In this document: piece by piece, positions 1 through 9,906 of the stretch
How the letters are laid out: the number at the start of each line of letters is the position of its first letter
Numbering within the stretch: position 1 is the first letter of the stretch
Assembly (NCBI GenBank): GCA_002348315.1
Contig: DEAW01000105.1
Location: 9,557 to 59,710, forward strand
DNA length: 50,154 nucleotides
From: Planctomycetaceae bacterium UBA2972
Lineage (GTDB): Bacteria > Planctomycetota > Planctomycetia > Pirellulales > Pirellulaceae
Direction: 5' to 3'
Notes under the pieces: generated by a model
Databases searched by the model: none
Seen by the model: only the letters and a program-made list of their open reading frames with translations
Told to the model about the DNA's origin: nothing
Made by a program: the position numbers and the translations under genes

Positions 1-132
1 AAGAAAGCTGCACCGAAGAAGAAAACAGCACCTAAAAAGAAGGTGCCTGCCAAGAAAAAGAAGGCTGCTCCTAAGAAAAAGACGGCCGGGAAAAAAGCTA
101 AGAAGGCCGGACGTCCTAAGAAACCTCGCTAA
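1..132 (+). CDS. C-terminal end of a Lys/Ala/Pro-rich basic protein (partial)
   Basis: The window opens inside a plus-strand reading frame that ends in TAA at 130-132. All 43 visible residues are a basic low-complexity tail built from KKAAPKKK-like units, ending in a GRPKK motif that resembles the core of an AT-hook. Tails like this occur on bacterial histone-H1-like proteins and as C-terminal extensions of DNA topoisomerase I and other DNA-binding proteins in planctomycetes. The folded part lies outside the window, so the protein cannot be named. The tail probably binds DNA or RNA through charge. No terminator is apparent in the following 199 bp. Confidence 0.6.
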   Translation, partial: KKAAPKKKTAPKKKVPAKKKKAAPKKKTAGKKAKKAGRPKKPR

Positions 133-331
133 CGGATTCTGCGTCAATCAATCCGACTCTTTGGTCTCCGCCGTTGGTGATCTTCGGCCACCGTAAGCAT
201 GCATACAAACGCATGCAGTCCACTCGCCACCGAACCGAAGTAAAGTGAAGTGGGAGATCGGACGATGGATTTGATAGAATACTGAGACGTTCAAACTCTG
301 AATTCTGTTTATTAATCATTCGTCATTTCTA

Positions 332-2575
332 ATGTACAGCGAGAGTCTCTTGCGAATTCTATTCTTTACTTCCATCGCGATTCTCTGGGCATCGTCACTT
401 TGGGCTGACGATGTGAGTGATTTCCAGATCCCGGAAATCGAAGCGGAACCACTACAGCAAACCAAACTCTCAGAATCTCACGAAGACCGACTCCATGCTG
501 CAACCCTTTTTGCGCAGGGACGATTACAAGCGCGCCGGCGAAATTTCAATGAAGCTCTGCGATTTTACCAACGTGCCTGGCGTTATGATCGCTCCGTTCT
601 TTCAATTTCGAATGAACTCATCCCGTTAGCGATGGGGTTGAAACGAAATTCCGAAGCATCGCGTTATGCCATACTGGCCGTTCAGGATGATGCTCAAAAC
701 TCCGAGTCTCTGATGCGTATGGCAATCGTACTTACTCGTAATAGCCAATACGCCCATGCCATAGACGCTTACCAAAAAATCCTGGCCCGGGAAGATGACG
801 AAACATTATCGGTTCCCAAAGCACTCATTTCTGCAGAACTGGGAAGAACGGCTTTTCTGGCCCGGGAATTTGAACTGGCTGCGAAGTCGTTTGATCAGGT
901 CAGTGTTGCGTTGGAGGATCCACAAAAAGCAGGCCTTACGCCTGTCCACCTCGCTCAACTTAAAGGAAGCACTGGCTCAGTCTTTCTGGCAATGCTCGAG
1001 GCCTACAAAGCAACGGAACAATTTCAGAAAGCCCGGCTCGCCATTGAGCAAGCACATCTTGCCGTCCCGAATAAACCACTAACTGCATTACGAACAGCAA
1101 GCCTGCTATTCGCGGAAGGTAAACACAGCGAGGCACTGGATTCCTTAGAAACTTACTTCCTCTCCAAATCGCTCGAGGCCAAAGCTGATCCCTACCGACT
1201 CCTGATTCAAATCAATCAAAGCCTGGTAGAAGACAAACCGAAAGCAGTCGCTAACTCCATCAAACAACTACAAGAAATCTTACAACAACAACCTGCCAAT
1301 CATTTCGCAGGGTACACGCTGGCCAATCTTGCCAATGAGGCCGGCCAGCCCAAAGTCGCGCTGGAACAATATCGTAAGTTCATTCCTATTCAGCCAATGC
1401 TTAGTGGTTATCAAGGAGCGATTGATGCATTGCTGGCCCAAAAGACGGACGACGTACCGTTAACCGATGAATTGACCATGGAATTAGGTTGGGTATTAGG
1501 ACTGGTATACTCACGCAGTAGAAGCTTTTCCTCACTGGAAGCTGAACGCATTGAACGCATCATCTCCGATAAAGCGCTACTCATCAATTTAGCTCGCTTA
1601 GTGTCCGATTATGCTGAGCAAGACCAGGTACCCGAAGCAGCCAGCGTTCATTTAAAAACGTTTACAAGTCATACCTCAGCAGCCACAGGCTTATTGTTTG
1701 CTCTGGCCAACGACTACAAACAATCAGATCGTTTTTTCGATTTAGCGATGAAAGAGGCTCCGCGCCAAAGCAACCAGTTTTACGAAACCTGGGGAATCCA
1801 AAACCTCATGGATGATCGCACCGAATCTGCCATTCGGATTTTTGAAAAAGCACTAGGCGATGATAACGTGCGAACTAAAACTTCGATCCATTTCCTGATC
1901 GCCGGCGCTTATCTGTTGGAAGACCAAAATCAAAAGGCCATTGAGTCGGCAAAGATCGCGGCTGAAAATGCCAACAATAATCCACGCTTGCTAAGTCGCT
2001 ATCCCTGGATTCTGTATCATTCAGGCAAGTTGGAAGAAGCCGAGCAACATTACAATCACTTGCTCGAGAAACTGGGTTCCATGCAAGGTAATCCAACCGC
2101 TGCGGACATCGCTCGTGATGCCAGACTAACACTTTCGTATTTATGTCAACGATCAGGGAAACCTAAACAGGCCGTAGAGTGGTTAGAACAGGTTTTAGAT
2201 CAAAATCCTGACGATGTCAGCGCGCTCAATGATCTTGGATACCTCTGGGCTGATCGAAATGAACACTTACAAAGAGCAATGCGGATGACCTCCCAGGCTG
2301 TCGCAGCTGAACCTGAGAACTCTGCTTACCGTGACAGCTTAGGCTGGGCTTACTATCGACTGGGGAAATTCGAACAAGCACGAGAAGAACTGGAGAAAGC
2401 TCGGGAACTCAATGACAAAGACGGCGTCATTTACGATCATCTGGGAGATACTTATCTGAAGTTGGGAAACAAAGAACAAGCGCGAAAGATGTGGCAGCAT
2501 GCATTGGATTTATTCGAGGCCGAACGACATCCCGATCAAATCAAGCGTGTGAAACAAAAGCTGGCGACGGGCTAA
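332..2575 (+). CDS. Exported tetratricopeptide-repeat protein
   Basis: A 747-residue protein with an N-terminal signal peptide: a hydrophobic stretch at about residues 7-23 followed by a probable cleavage near WADDV. The rest is mostly helical TPR units. The clearest lie at the C-terminus (about residues 630-735), where successive motifs of the ALNDLGYLWA, YRDSLGWAYYRLGKFEQA and YDHLGDTYLKLGNKEQA type are visible. Weaker repeats start near residue 50. TPR proteins act as scaffolds, so the role here is unknown; export suggests a periplasmic or envelope assembly function. The ATG start at 332 directly precedes the signal peptide. It may be transcribed with yebC, 92 bp downstream. Confidence 0.8.
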   Translation: MYSESLLRILFFTSIAILWASSLWADDVSDFQIPEIEAEPLQQTKLSESHEDRLHAATLFAQGRLQARRRNFNEALRFYQRAWRYDRSVLSISNELIPLAMGLKRNSEASRYAILAVQDDAQNSESLMRMAIVLTRNSQYAHAIDAYQKILAREDDETLSVPKALISAELGRTAFLAREFELAAKSFDQVSVALEDPQKAGLTPVHLAQLKGSTGSVFLAMLEAYKATEQFQKARLAIEQAHLAVPNKPLTALRTASLLFAEGKHSEALDSLETYFLSKSLEAKADPYRLLIQINQSLVEDKPKAVANSIKQLQEILQQQPANHFAGYTLANLANEAGQPKVALEQYRKFIPIQPMLSGYQGAIDALLAQKTDDVPLTDELTMELGWVLGLVYSRSRSFSSLEAERIERIISDKALLINLARLVSDYAEQDQVPEAASVHLKTFTSHTSAATGLLFALANDYKQSDRFFDLAMKEAPRQSNQFYETWGIQNLMDDRTESAIRIFEKALGDDNVRTKTSIHFLIAGAYLLEDQNQKAIESAKIAAENANNNPRLLSRYPWILYHSGKLEEAEQHYNHLLEKLGSMQGNPTAADIARDARLTLSYLCQRSGKPKQAVEWLEQVLDQNPDDVSALNDLGYLWADRNEHLQRAMRMTSQAVAAEPENSAYRDSLGWAYYRLGKFEQAREELEKARELNDKDGVIYDHLGDTYLKLGNKEQARKMWQHALDLFEAERHPDQIKRVKQKLATG

Positions 2576-2667
2576 GCCCCTAGGTCCCTGCTAATCAATT
2601 AGACCGGCTTGCATTAAAATAAAACTTCATCATTCTCATTACACCATCGCACTGAACGGATACCATT

Positions 2668-3423
2668 ATGGCTGGACATTCCCATTGGGCCGGTATTAAA
2701 CACAAAAAAGCTGCTGTCGATAACAAACGCGGTAAGCTGTGGAGCAAGTTATCTAAAGCAATTATCATTGCGGCAAAAATGGGCGGAGGAGACCCGGTCA
2801 CGAATATCCGTCTGCGGCAGGCCATTCAGGATGCCAAAGATGTATCGATGCCAAAAGACAATATCACTCGTGCTATCAAGAAAGGTACGGGAGAATTGGA
2901 CGGTGGGAACGTCGAGGAAATTATCTATGAAGGCTACGGCGCTCACGGTGTTGCCATCATGTGTGACATCATGACCGACAATCGAAACCGTACGGCACCT
3001 GAATTAAAGAAGATGTTTGAGATCCACGGTGGAAATATGGGAGCTACCAACTGTGTGGCCTGGCTCTTTGAACGCAAAGGATTATTCCTGATTCCCGTCG
3101 AGAGTGCCGATGAAGAGACGGTAATGGAAACGTCCTTAGAAGCCGGAGCCGATGACATTCAGGTTCAGGGTGACCAGTATGAGATCACTTGTGAACCTGA
3201 ACTTTATTCTGATGTAGCAGATGCCCTGACGGCGGCCGAAATCACCGTCTCCTCAAAACAAGTAACTCGTATTCCAAATAATACGGTTGAATTGGATGCG
3301 GAGCAGGCTCGCAAAGTGCTCAAACTAATGGAAGCTCTGGATGATCACGATGATGTGCAGAATGTTTCAGCCAACTTTGATCTTTCCGAAGATGTGTTAG
3401 CCGAGTTGCAAGCCGACGCTTAG
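2668..3423 (+). CDS. yebC: YebC/PmpR family protein
   Basis: A 251-residue protein with the family signature from its first residues (MAGHSHWAGIKHKK, then DNKRGKLWSKLSK), followed by the usual three-domain arrangement and an acidic C-terminal half. Family members are DNA-binding transcriptional regulators, and some are now linked to relief of ribosome stalling at proline-rich sequences. The sequence alone does not say which applies here. The length matches the family (about 240-250). The start at 2668 gives the canonical N-terminus. Its TAG stop overlaps the TAA stop of the convergent cytochrome gene by four bases (3420-3423). Confidence 0.95.
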   Translation: MAGHSHWAGIKHKKAAVDNKRGKLWSKLSKAIIIAAKMGGGDPVTNIRLRQAIQDAKDVSMPKDNITRAIKKGTGELDGGNVEEIIYEGYGAHGVAIMCDIMTDNRNRTAPELKKMFEIHGGNMGATNCVAWLFERKGLFLIPVESADEETVMETSLEAGADDIQVQGDQYEITCEPELYSDVADALTAAEITVSSKQVTRIPNNTVELDAEQARKVLKLMEALDDHDDVQNVSANFDLSEDVLAELQADA

Positions 3424-5027
3424 TGAGCAATTCTGCTCCAGTAATCGTCAAATGCCCCATCCACATGAAAATCCGGGCTGTTGTCGAGGTCATGACACTC
3501 CAGGCAGGAGTTCTTAGCCTCTTTCAGATCGCGATGTAGCAATTGACGTAAACTATCTAATTCGGCTTCGGCACTAGCAGAATCTGATTCCAATCTGACA
3601 TGTTCACTCGCCGGACCATGGCAGTTTTCACAACCATTGCCCTCCAGACGCATGGTTTCCGCTAAACTCATAAATCCGGATTCATAGGGAACGTATTGCT
3701 GAGCCTGCCAGCCGGTACTGTGGCAGCTGAGACATTCCGGATCGAACTGTCTGGGAATCTCTGCTCGGCCATGCGGAGCAATCAAGGATTGAGTTGCATG
3801 AGAGTGCGGGGAAGATTTCCAAATATCAAATGCCTCCTGATGACATTGGGCACAGCTTTGACTTCCAACAAACCGATGTCCTGATGGGTGCTCTTCGGCC
3901 TGAATGCCTAATCCTTGAAAGCCCGCTCGTTCGAGCTCTTCCTGGTACTGCTTGAACATCGCCAAAACTTCACGCGAGTCATCGTAACTTGCATCCAGTG
4001 CCACTCGCTGGTACTTCAGTTGCTCACGTCCGTGATCCGCAGCAAAGAAACCAACCACGGACGCATACATACTCTTTTCACCAACTTTAAGAATCTTACG
4101 AGCACTACCCTGCACTTCTTCTAATTCGTAAGCAGGTTCTCCAGGAGCGCCTGCACATACAAACAAATCGAATCCCGAATTCTCTTTGGCCAGGTCCCGG
4201 ACATAGTCCAGCGTCCCGTGTACTACCAAAACCTTATAGTCCGTCTTCTGGAACTCTGCATCATCAACCACAGCGGCAAGAGCATCCTGCGTGGATTCAA
4301 CAATCAAGTCATCACTAAAAAATGACTCCAGGAGTTTCTCCGAAATAATACTCGCCACCCCGACTGAACTATCGTCCGTAGTAATCACCTGAAAGCGTCG
4401 AGTGAATTCGCGATCTAGAATAGCCACATTGGAGCTGATGAACATCGAATGGTTGTCATCATTGACGGCGGCAACAGCAAATAATTCTCCAGCTGGCAAC
4501 TTGAGATCCGCTGGACCAATCCCCACAGCCTGATATTCCATTTTGCTTAGTAACTCGGCGGTTAGATTGAACTTTAGTTCAGGCTGTCGCCCAAATCTTC
4601 TAACCTGGTTACCAGCATCGATCGAAACAACCTGCCAATCCCTCTCCCGTAATCCCTGCAAAAAAGTATGTCTGCGAGCTAAGCCTCCTTTTTGTCGATC
4701 CAACCCTGTACAACCGCAGGGTTCTATATATCCGTATTGTCGACCGGTAAAAACAAGGACGAATACTGGATTCTCCCAACCGTCATAGAGCACGCCTGGG
4801 TTTGTTGGCTGATTATGATTAACCTCATCGGGAGTCTTCTCTGCAACAATGGGACCTGCGGAAGTCTCCACCTCCGGTTGTTCTGTCGGGTTCTCATCCT
4901 CCACTGAATCAATCGCCAACTCCTGTTTCTGCTCAGCATCATCGGCACAGCCGATGATCAGCGCGCATCCACACACGATCGACAGTAAGAGAAGGCCAAA
5001 TTGCAGATAACGGTACTTAAGCGACAT
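3420..5027 (-). CDS. UshA-like / tetrahaem cytochrome c fusion lipoprotein
   Basis: A 535-residue predicted lipoprotein: a hydrophobic N-terminus ends in a lipobox near IIGC at about residue 26, followed by a Glu/Pro-rich linker. Residues about 85-370 resemble the metallophosphoesterase part of 5'-nucleotidases (UshA-like), with EPCGCTGLDRQKGGLARR and a DAGN motif. The C-terminal part (about 390-530) has four CxxCH haem-c sites (CAQCH, CLSCH, CENCH, CLECH) and resembles cytochrome c554-type multihaem domains. It is therefore probably a membrane-anchored periplasmic electron carrier joined to a phosphoesterase-like domain; substrate unknown. The DUF1573 gene ends 17 bp upstream on the same strand, so the two are very likely cotranscribed. 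Confidence 0.82.
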   Translation of the reverse strand: MSLKYRYLQFGLLLLSIVCGCALIIGCADDAEQKQELAIDSVEDENPTEQPEVETSAGPIVAEKTPDEVNHNQPTNPGVLYDGWENPVFVLVFTGRQYGYIEPCGCTGLDRQKGGLARRHTFLQGLRERDWQVVSIDAGNQVRRFGRQPELKFNLTAELLSKMEYQAVGIGPADLKLPAGELFAVAAVNDDNHSMFISSNVAILDREFTRRFQVITTDDSSVGVASIISEKLLESFFSDDLIVESTQDALAAVVDDAEFQKTDYKVLVVHGTLDYVRDLAKENSGFDLFVCAGAPGEPAYELEEVQGSARKILKVGEKSMYASVVGFFAADHGREQLKYQRVALDASYDDSREVLAMFKQYQEELERAGFQGLGIQAEEHPSGHRFVGSQSCAQCHQEAFDIWKSSPHSHATQSLIAPHGRAEIPRQFDPECLSCHSTGWQAQQYVPYESGFMSLAETMRLEGNGCENCHGPASEHVRLESDSASAEAELDSLRQLLHRDLKEAKNSCLECHDLDNSPDFHVDGAFDDYWSRIAH

Positions 5028-5044
5028 GACGTTCTCGTCTGAAA

Positions 5045-6286
5045 CTATCTGGCAACAGAGACCAACACTTCGATTGATACTTCTTTCAGGAATGGATGTG
5101 ACGTTTCCAACAGAATACGTGCCGGTGTGCCAAGATTACCTCCGCGGCGGTTGATTTGTTTCGCGTCTGGAGCAATTTTGATACTGAGGCGATGATGTAT
5201 CGTCTTTCCGTTACCGATCGACATCGGCTCACCAAGACTAATTTGCAGATGCGACGCCGGATCAACTTCTTTGACCTTAAATTCGACCATCTCGCGATAA
5301 GCCCCTTTGACTACCAGATTGATACTCGTTTCCAATCCCTCGGCGGATGACACCGTCTTCAGATCAAGCGTTCCAATATGCTGGCTACCTTCTTCACGGG
5401 AAACTCGAAACCCTTTACCAAAAATGGAAATATCGGCATCGACTGAGCCATTTAAGAAGACGTCGACTTTAGGAGCATCCGGTAAGTTGGTCGTCAGCCG
5501 AACCGGGAAACTAAACGGGCCTGGTGGTAACCCCGGTTTTAGATGCACTGTCAATTCCTGCCCACTGAATGCTCGAGGCTCCTGCTCTACCTGCTCCCGG
5601 GTCAATGCCGCAAGTCCAATGTCTATTAAGTCTTCCGGAGTTTCATCGAGAAATTCAATCTCGACAATCTCAAGTGGCTCGCTGGTCTCTTTGTAAGAAA
5701 AAACTTTTCCTTTCACCGTAATGCCTTCGCCGGATGAAAGACCGTTCATGGTTAACGACTCGGGCTTAGGCATTACCGATTGGATGATATTACCTTTGAT
5801 CACTAATTGAATTAGTCGATTGTTGGGATCGTTGGTAATCACATCGGCCGTTTGCTGAAATTGCAAAGTGGGGCCGACTTCCCGAGCAGTCCATTCCAAG
5901 CGTACTTCGACTGACTTTCCGGGAAGGATTTCATCCGAGGCAAGTGAGCTCAAGGTACATTTACAAGTAGTTTCTCCTTTGGTCAGAGTTAACGGTTCCG
6001 TCCCGTCATTTCTGACAACAAACGTATGACTGCGAACACCTCGTCGTTCCATCGTCCCAAAATCGTATTCGGTAGAGCCAACCACAACGGCGATTGGACC
6101 GTCTACGACTTCTTTTTCTTCGGCCTCAAGCTGACCAATCAGATTGGTAACACTTCCCGGATTGATAGGACGAAACTGCTCACGGATCCCAGTGGTATTC
6201 CATTGACTATGAAGAAACCCGGCAAGACTGCCAGTCGCAGCTGCAAGTAATAGCACCGTTAATAACCGCATGATAATTCTGCTCAC
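5045..6286 (-). CDS. DUF1573 domain protein, exported
   Basis: A 413-residue protein with a hydrophobic N-terminal segment (about residues 6-24, signal peptide or anchor). A DUF1573 domain follows at about residues 70-165, recognisable by DFGTMERRGVRSHTFVVRN, the GTEPL stretch and the CKC motif typical of this Ig-like, ASPM/SPD-2/Hydin-related fold. The remainder looks like further beta-sandwich repeats. DUF1573 proteins are abundant in planctomycetes and Bacteroidetes and have no firm function. It is the first gene of a two-gene minus-strand unit with the tetrahaem UshA-like lipoprotein, which suggests a shared envelope role. Confidence 0.82.
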   Translation of the reverse strand: MSRIIMRLLTVLLLAAATGSLAGFLHSQWNTTGIREQFRPINPGSVTNLIGQLEAEEKEVVDGPIAVVVGSTEYDFGTMERRGVRSHTFVVRNDGTEPLTLTKGETTCKCTLSSLASDEILPGKSVEVRLEWTAREVGPTLQFQQTADVITNDPNNRLIQLVIKGNIIQSVMPKPESLTMNGLSSGEGITVKGKVFSYKETSEPLEIVEIEFLDETPEDLIDIGLAALTREQVEQEPRAFSGQELTVHLKPGLPPGPFSFPVRLTTNLPDAPKVDVFLNGSVDADISIFGKGFRVSREEGSQHIGTLDLKTVSSAEGLETSINLVVKGAYREMVEFKVKEVDPASHLQISLGEPMSIGNGKTIHHRLSIKIAPDAKQINRRGGNLGTPARILLETSHPFLKEVSIEVLVSVAR

Positions 6287-6373
6287 TAATGATTTAAGAA
6301 AATGCCCGTTGCAGTAGGATGGGCCGGCTGAGGAACCATCGTAGATGATTTTTTAAGTCTACCACATCCACTT

Positions 6374-6413
6374 AAAAACCCCGTGAAAACCAACTGGCAA
6401 GGTTTCCACGGGG
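6374..6413 (-). terminator. Rho-independent terminator of the proS to O-antigen-ligase operon
   Basis: Stem arms CCCCGTGAAAACC (6379-6391) and GGTTTCCACGGGG (6401-6413) pair at 12 of 13 positions around a 9-base loop. Read on the minus strand, the stem is followed at once by five T (6378-6374). It starts about 10 bp after the stop of the O-antigen-ligase-like gene. Confidence 0.85.
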
Positions 6414-6423
6414 TAGGTCAGTA

Positions 6424-8691
6424 TTATTTGGAGTTACTGTTCTGTCCCTTATTACGGAGGGTTCTCAGGATTTGTTCTACCGATTCCCCACTTTTTTCGA
6501 TAATTATTTGCTGGTTAGTCCAGCCGGCAAATTCAACCTCAACCAGTCGACGGTTACTGAGTTTGAACTCCAGGTGTGGATTATCAGCATCCAACTCTAA
6601 TGCTCTGTCGATTGACTTCCTCATCTCCAGTTGATCACCAGCCAAAAAATGACAAACTGCCAATCGAGCGTGAATGACGGCACTACCCGGGTAGAGTTCA
6701 CTTTCACGCTGTGTGTACGCCAATGCCGTTGTCAGGAACTCTTCCTCCTTATAACGATCGAACATGAGTAACGCCTGCATCGAAAACAATTCATAACTGG
6801 ATTGAGATTTAGGATTCAAGTCCAATGCTTGAGTTACCAACGATTTGTATTGCTCTAGTGTTGATACATCTAGTTCATTACTCAGCAACATAAACAACAC
6901 GTTGGCGTATTCAATGTAGCCATCCGCCTTATATGGATCGGCGTCAATCGCCTGCTGTAAATGTTCCCGAGCCGGTTCTATTCGATTTTGCCGAAGATGA
7001 TAACTCGCATGAATGGAATGGTGCTCAGCTGATGTGACTGGGAAGTGAAAAGTAAAAATCACTCCCAAAGTTAAGCCTCCCATAATCAATCCCATCGACC
7101 AGCGTTGTGAACGAGGCAGTTGCAGATGATCGGCTTCACGACGGGCTGGTTGGGCACTGACAAGGCAGATTCCCAGCAGTAGCCAACCGGAGAATGCTAC
7201 TCCGGGATATGAAATTCCGCCCGCCACACAGAGGTTCACTAACCAACAAATAAAAGCGATCAGCAGGTGCTGCCGGTTTAGCTGCCCTCTTGCAACCCAA
7301 TCCTGTAGCAGAAAGACCACAACAGCAAAGCAAGGGAGTGCGACATAGAAAACCGATAGTGGAATGAATGCATAACTCAGCTGATCTATGGCAAGTCCCA
7401 ACACACACCCCAGACCCCCGGCCAGATAAACCTGATTGTCCGACAGGCGACGCATACGCTCCTCATTTTCTTGCGTGACCCCATCAGCCTTAAGACTCTG
7501 TCTCACAGCCAATGCGATGACAGCACACAATAAGAGCAATACCGGAAGGCCAAAACTCGTCAAAACCTCCAACATCCAGTTATGTGGGTCAGCAATGGAT
7601 TCTGAAGCCGCGGCTGGTTTATAACGCGTATAGTAGTCCCGAAAATTTCCAGGGCCGACACCGGTCCAAAGATGATCGCCAGCCATGGCAGACGAGCTTT
7701 CCCAGTATTCCATACGGAAGCTAAGACTCTTGACCGATTCGGTGATGATCTTGGAATCTAAGCGATGTGTTAGCATGCCCAACGCAAAGACTAGTAACCC
7801 CAGAACACTCAACGCAGCAACAACTTTGATGGCCATTGCTCGGTAGCCTTTAAACAATCCGGCACCTATCAGGACACTCAGTCCAACGGCGCAGCATGCT
7901 GACCTGCTCTTGGTAAGTACTAAGCAAAAGGCGAGCACGCTGGCTAAGAGGAGCAGTTTCCCCAATTGTCCTTGGCTTTGCATGATGTCTTGTTGGCTTA
8001 ACGTACTGAGTATTAGCAAAGTGAACCAGGGAGCAAGAAACCCAGCCAGTGAATTCGTGAGTGCAAACGTAACATACGGTTCGGGACTCTGTATGCGACT
8101 TTCAAAATGATATCGGCCTGGCGAACCGACTCGTGTTTCATTAATCCCTGCATCCTGAAGCAGTGCAATTCTCTGCTGAGCATTACCTTGAAAATACTCT
8201 GACCTAATCTCCGGAATTCTGACCAGGGAGTCATAGATACCGATACAGGAGATGGAGACGGCTACGGCCAGCATCACAGCAACCACGGCACGATTCACTC
8301 TGGCAGAATCCAACAGTTGAATAATTAAAGTGAAACCTACTGCAAATGCAACCCACTGCCACCAGTGGTTGAGCGCTGCACGATAATCCCCTGCCCCCAA
8401 ACTGTGATAGACCGAAACGAACATCACTGCGACGGTGATACTAAGCAAAAAGGCCGGCCAACTCAGCCGATAACGCACCTCGGGAAACTTCAACTGATAG
8501 ACTGCCCACAAACTTCCCAGTCCGATAAACCCCAGCGCTAACCAGCTTGTCATACCTTCAGAAACAGAGAGCCCGTCGCCTGTCAGAAAAGCTGTCGAAG
8601 CGAGCAATGCAATCAGCATCATTTGCAGAACATGCCGGCACCGCGTTTGCCGGTCTACATTCTTCATACTCTCAGGTGCTTGCGTTGACAC
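6424..8691 (-). CDS. O-antigen ligase/polymerase-like membrane protein with C-terminal TPRs
   Basis: A 755-residue polytopic membrane protein. About eleven or twelve hydrophobic segments span residues 25-530, with a long exported loop in the middle carrying the GVGPGNFRDYY and DPHNWMLEVL motifs typical of the Wzy/WaaL (Wzy_C) family. A soluble TPR-like tail follows (about 545-730). Such proteins ligate or polymerise undecaprenyl-linked glycans at the outer face of the inner membrane; planctomycete members often carry TPR tails. Its partner is the WecA/MraY-like transferase 14 bp upstream. The listed start is GTG at 8691; an ATG at 8667, eight codons in, is equally possible. Substrate unknown. 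Confidence 0.82.
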   Translation of the reverse strand: MSTQAPESMKNVDRQTRCRHVLQMMLIALLASTAFLTGDGLSVSEGMTSWLALGFIGLGSLWAVYQLKFPEVRYRLSWPAFLLSITVAVMFVSVYHSLGAGDYRAALNHWWQWVAFAVGFTLIIQLLDSARVNRAVVAVMLAVAVSISCIGIYDSLVRIPEIRSEYFQGNAQQRIALLQDAGINETRVGSPGRYHFESRIQSPEPYVTFALTNSLAGFLAPWFTLLILSTLSQQDIMQSQGQLGKLLLLASVLAFCLVLTKSRSACCAVGLSVLIGAGLFKGYRAMAIKVVAALSVLGLLVFALGMLTHRLDSKIITESVKSLSFRMEYWESSSAMAGDHLWTGVGPGNFRDYYTRYKPAAASESIADPHNWMLEVLTSFGLPVLLLLCAVIALAVRQSLKADGVTQENEERMRRLSDNQVYLAGGLGCVLGLAIDQLSYAFIPLSVFYVALPCFAVVVFLLQDWVARGQLNRQHLLIAFICWLVNLCVAGGISYPGVAFSGWLLLGICLVSAQPARREADHLQLPRSQRWSMGLIMGGLTLGVIFTFHFPVTSAEHHSIHASYHLRQNRIEPAREHLQQAIDADPYKADGYIEYANVLFMLLSNELDVSTLEQYKSLVTQALDLNPKSQSSYELFSMQALLMFDRYKEEEFLTTALAYTQRESELYPGSAVIHARLAVCHFLAGDQLEMRKSIDRALELDADNPHLEFKLSNRRLVEVEFAGWTNQQIIIEKSGESVEQILRTLRNKGQNSNSK

Positions 8692-8705
8692 TTTCCGACC
8701 CTGCG

Positions 8706-9827
8706 TTAACTGTTAATCTTATTGCGTGCCGTGTTTTCTAAAATGGCGATCAGCATGAGTACGCAAGTCGTCAGGATCACGATCAAGACGGAACCGGCCA
8801 AATTCACTTGCGGCAGAAGCAAAGCAGAAACGCCTGTGGTGGCTGTCACCAGGAACATTGTGAGCACGGCCCGGGGCTTTGACAGTCCAAGTTCCACAAG
8901 TCGATGTGAGAAATGAGATTGATCTGGCTGGAACGGACTGCGCCCTTCTGAAATACGTATCGCAATCACTGTACAGAGGTCATAGATGGGGACTGCCATT
9001 ATCAGCAATGGAGCCATCACGGCATGCGTCACCGGATTCTCACCGTCCGTGTACGTGATAAGAACGGTCGTAATGGCAATACAGAAACCCACGAAATAAC
9101 TCCCCGCATCTCCCATAAAAATCTTTGCTGGTGGTTTGTTATGCAGCAGAAATCCCAGCAGTGCTCCAATGAAGACAAGTAACAGACCGGCAACATAAAG
9201 CTGAGGGCCTTGCGAGGTGACGCCTGGCAAAACGACATACAGTACGAGCATGATCGAGCAGATCACGGCCACCCCTCCGGCAGCTGCATCCATATTGTCG
9301 AGCATATTGAATGAGTTAATCAGCATCACGATCCAAAAGACCGTACACCCAATCGTAATCACCTGATACGGGATGAACGCCGTAAAGTACCATTCCTGTA
9401 ATACCACACACACGATCGCGACTCCAAACTGAATTGTCAGTCGCAGTTTCCAGCTCAGACCACGAATATCATCAATCAAGCCGGTTACCATCAGAATCGT
9501 TCCAGCGATTAATAAGGTCCACAGATTTCCTAACTGAGATTCGATGCCCTCGACATAGGGTTGTACCTGATCCGGCAACAGTTGGGTGAAGGAACCGTTG
9601 AGCATGACTAAGATGGAACCGAGTAGGAAGGTGGCCATGACGCCAAACCAAATCCCCAGTCCTCCCCCTAACGGAACAGGAGTCGTATGTACTTTGCGTT
9701 CATCGGGCTGATCGACAAGGCCCCACCTGGCAGCATACCGGCGAACCACGAAGACGGTTAACCAGCTGATGAGCATGCTGGGAATCGCAAGCAGAGGAAG
9801 TATCCAATAAGGAAATGGTGCGTCCAT
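8706..9827 (-). CDS. WecA/MraY-family undecaprenyl-phosphate glycosyl-1-phosphate transferase
   Basis: A protein of about 373 residues with ten or so transmembrane segments. It shows family motifs: VDQPDERKVHTTPVPLGGGL near the N-terminus, TGLIDDIRGLSWKLRL, the acidic NSFNMLDNMD loop, KIFMGDAGSYFVG and HFSHRLVELG near the C-terminus. The family transfers a sugar-1-phosphate from a UDP-sugar to undecaprenyl phosphate, the first step of surface glycan synthesis. The HxxR-like and NMLDNMD motifs fit the WecA/TagO side better than MraY proper. I chose the ATG at 9827; an upstream in-frame TTG at 9854 would add nine residues. No clear ribosome binding site separates the two. It is cotranscribed with the O-antigen-ligase-like gene. 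Confidence 0.88.
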   Translation of the reverse strand: MDAPFPYWILPLLAIPSMLISWLTVFVVRRYAARWGLVDQPDERKVHTTPVPLGGGLGIWFGVMATFLLGSILVMLNGSFTQLLPDQVQPYVEGIESQLGNLWTLLIAGTILMVTGLIDDIRGLSWKLRLTIQFGVAIVCVVLQEWYFTAFIPYQVITIGCTVFWIVMLINSFNMLDNMDAAAGGVAVICSIMLVLYVVLPGVTSQGPQLYVAGLLLVFIGALLGFLLHNKPPAKIFMGDAGSYFVGFCIAITTVLITYTDGENPVTHAVMAPLLIMAVPIYDLCTVIAIRISEGRSPFQPDQSHFSHRLVELGLSKPRAVLTMFLVTATTGVSALLLPQVNLAGSVLIVILTTCVLMLIAILENTARNKINS

Positions 9828-9906
9828 CGTCAAACCGAAGAAACAAACTGGCAACTTGGGTGAACAGAATCTACTGAAGCAAGTCGCCTGAGTATTACTC
9901 TACGGC

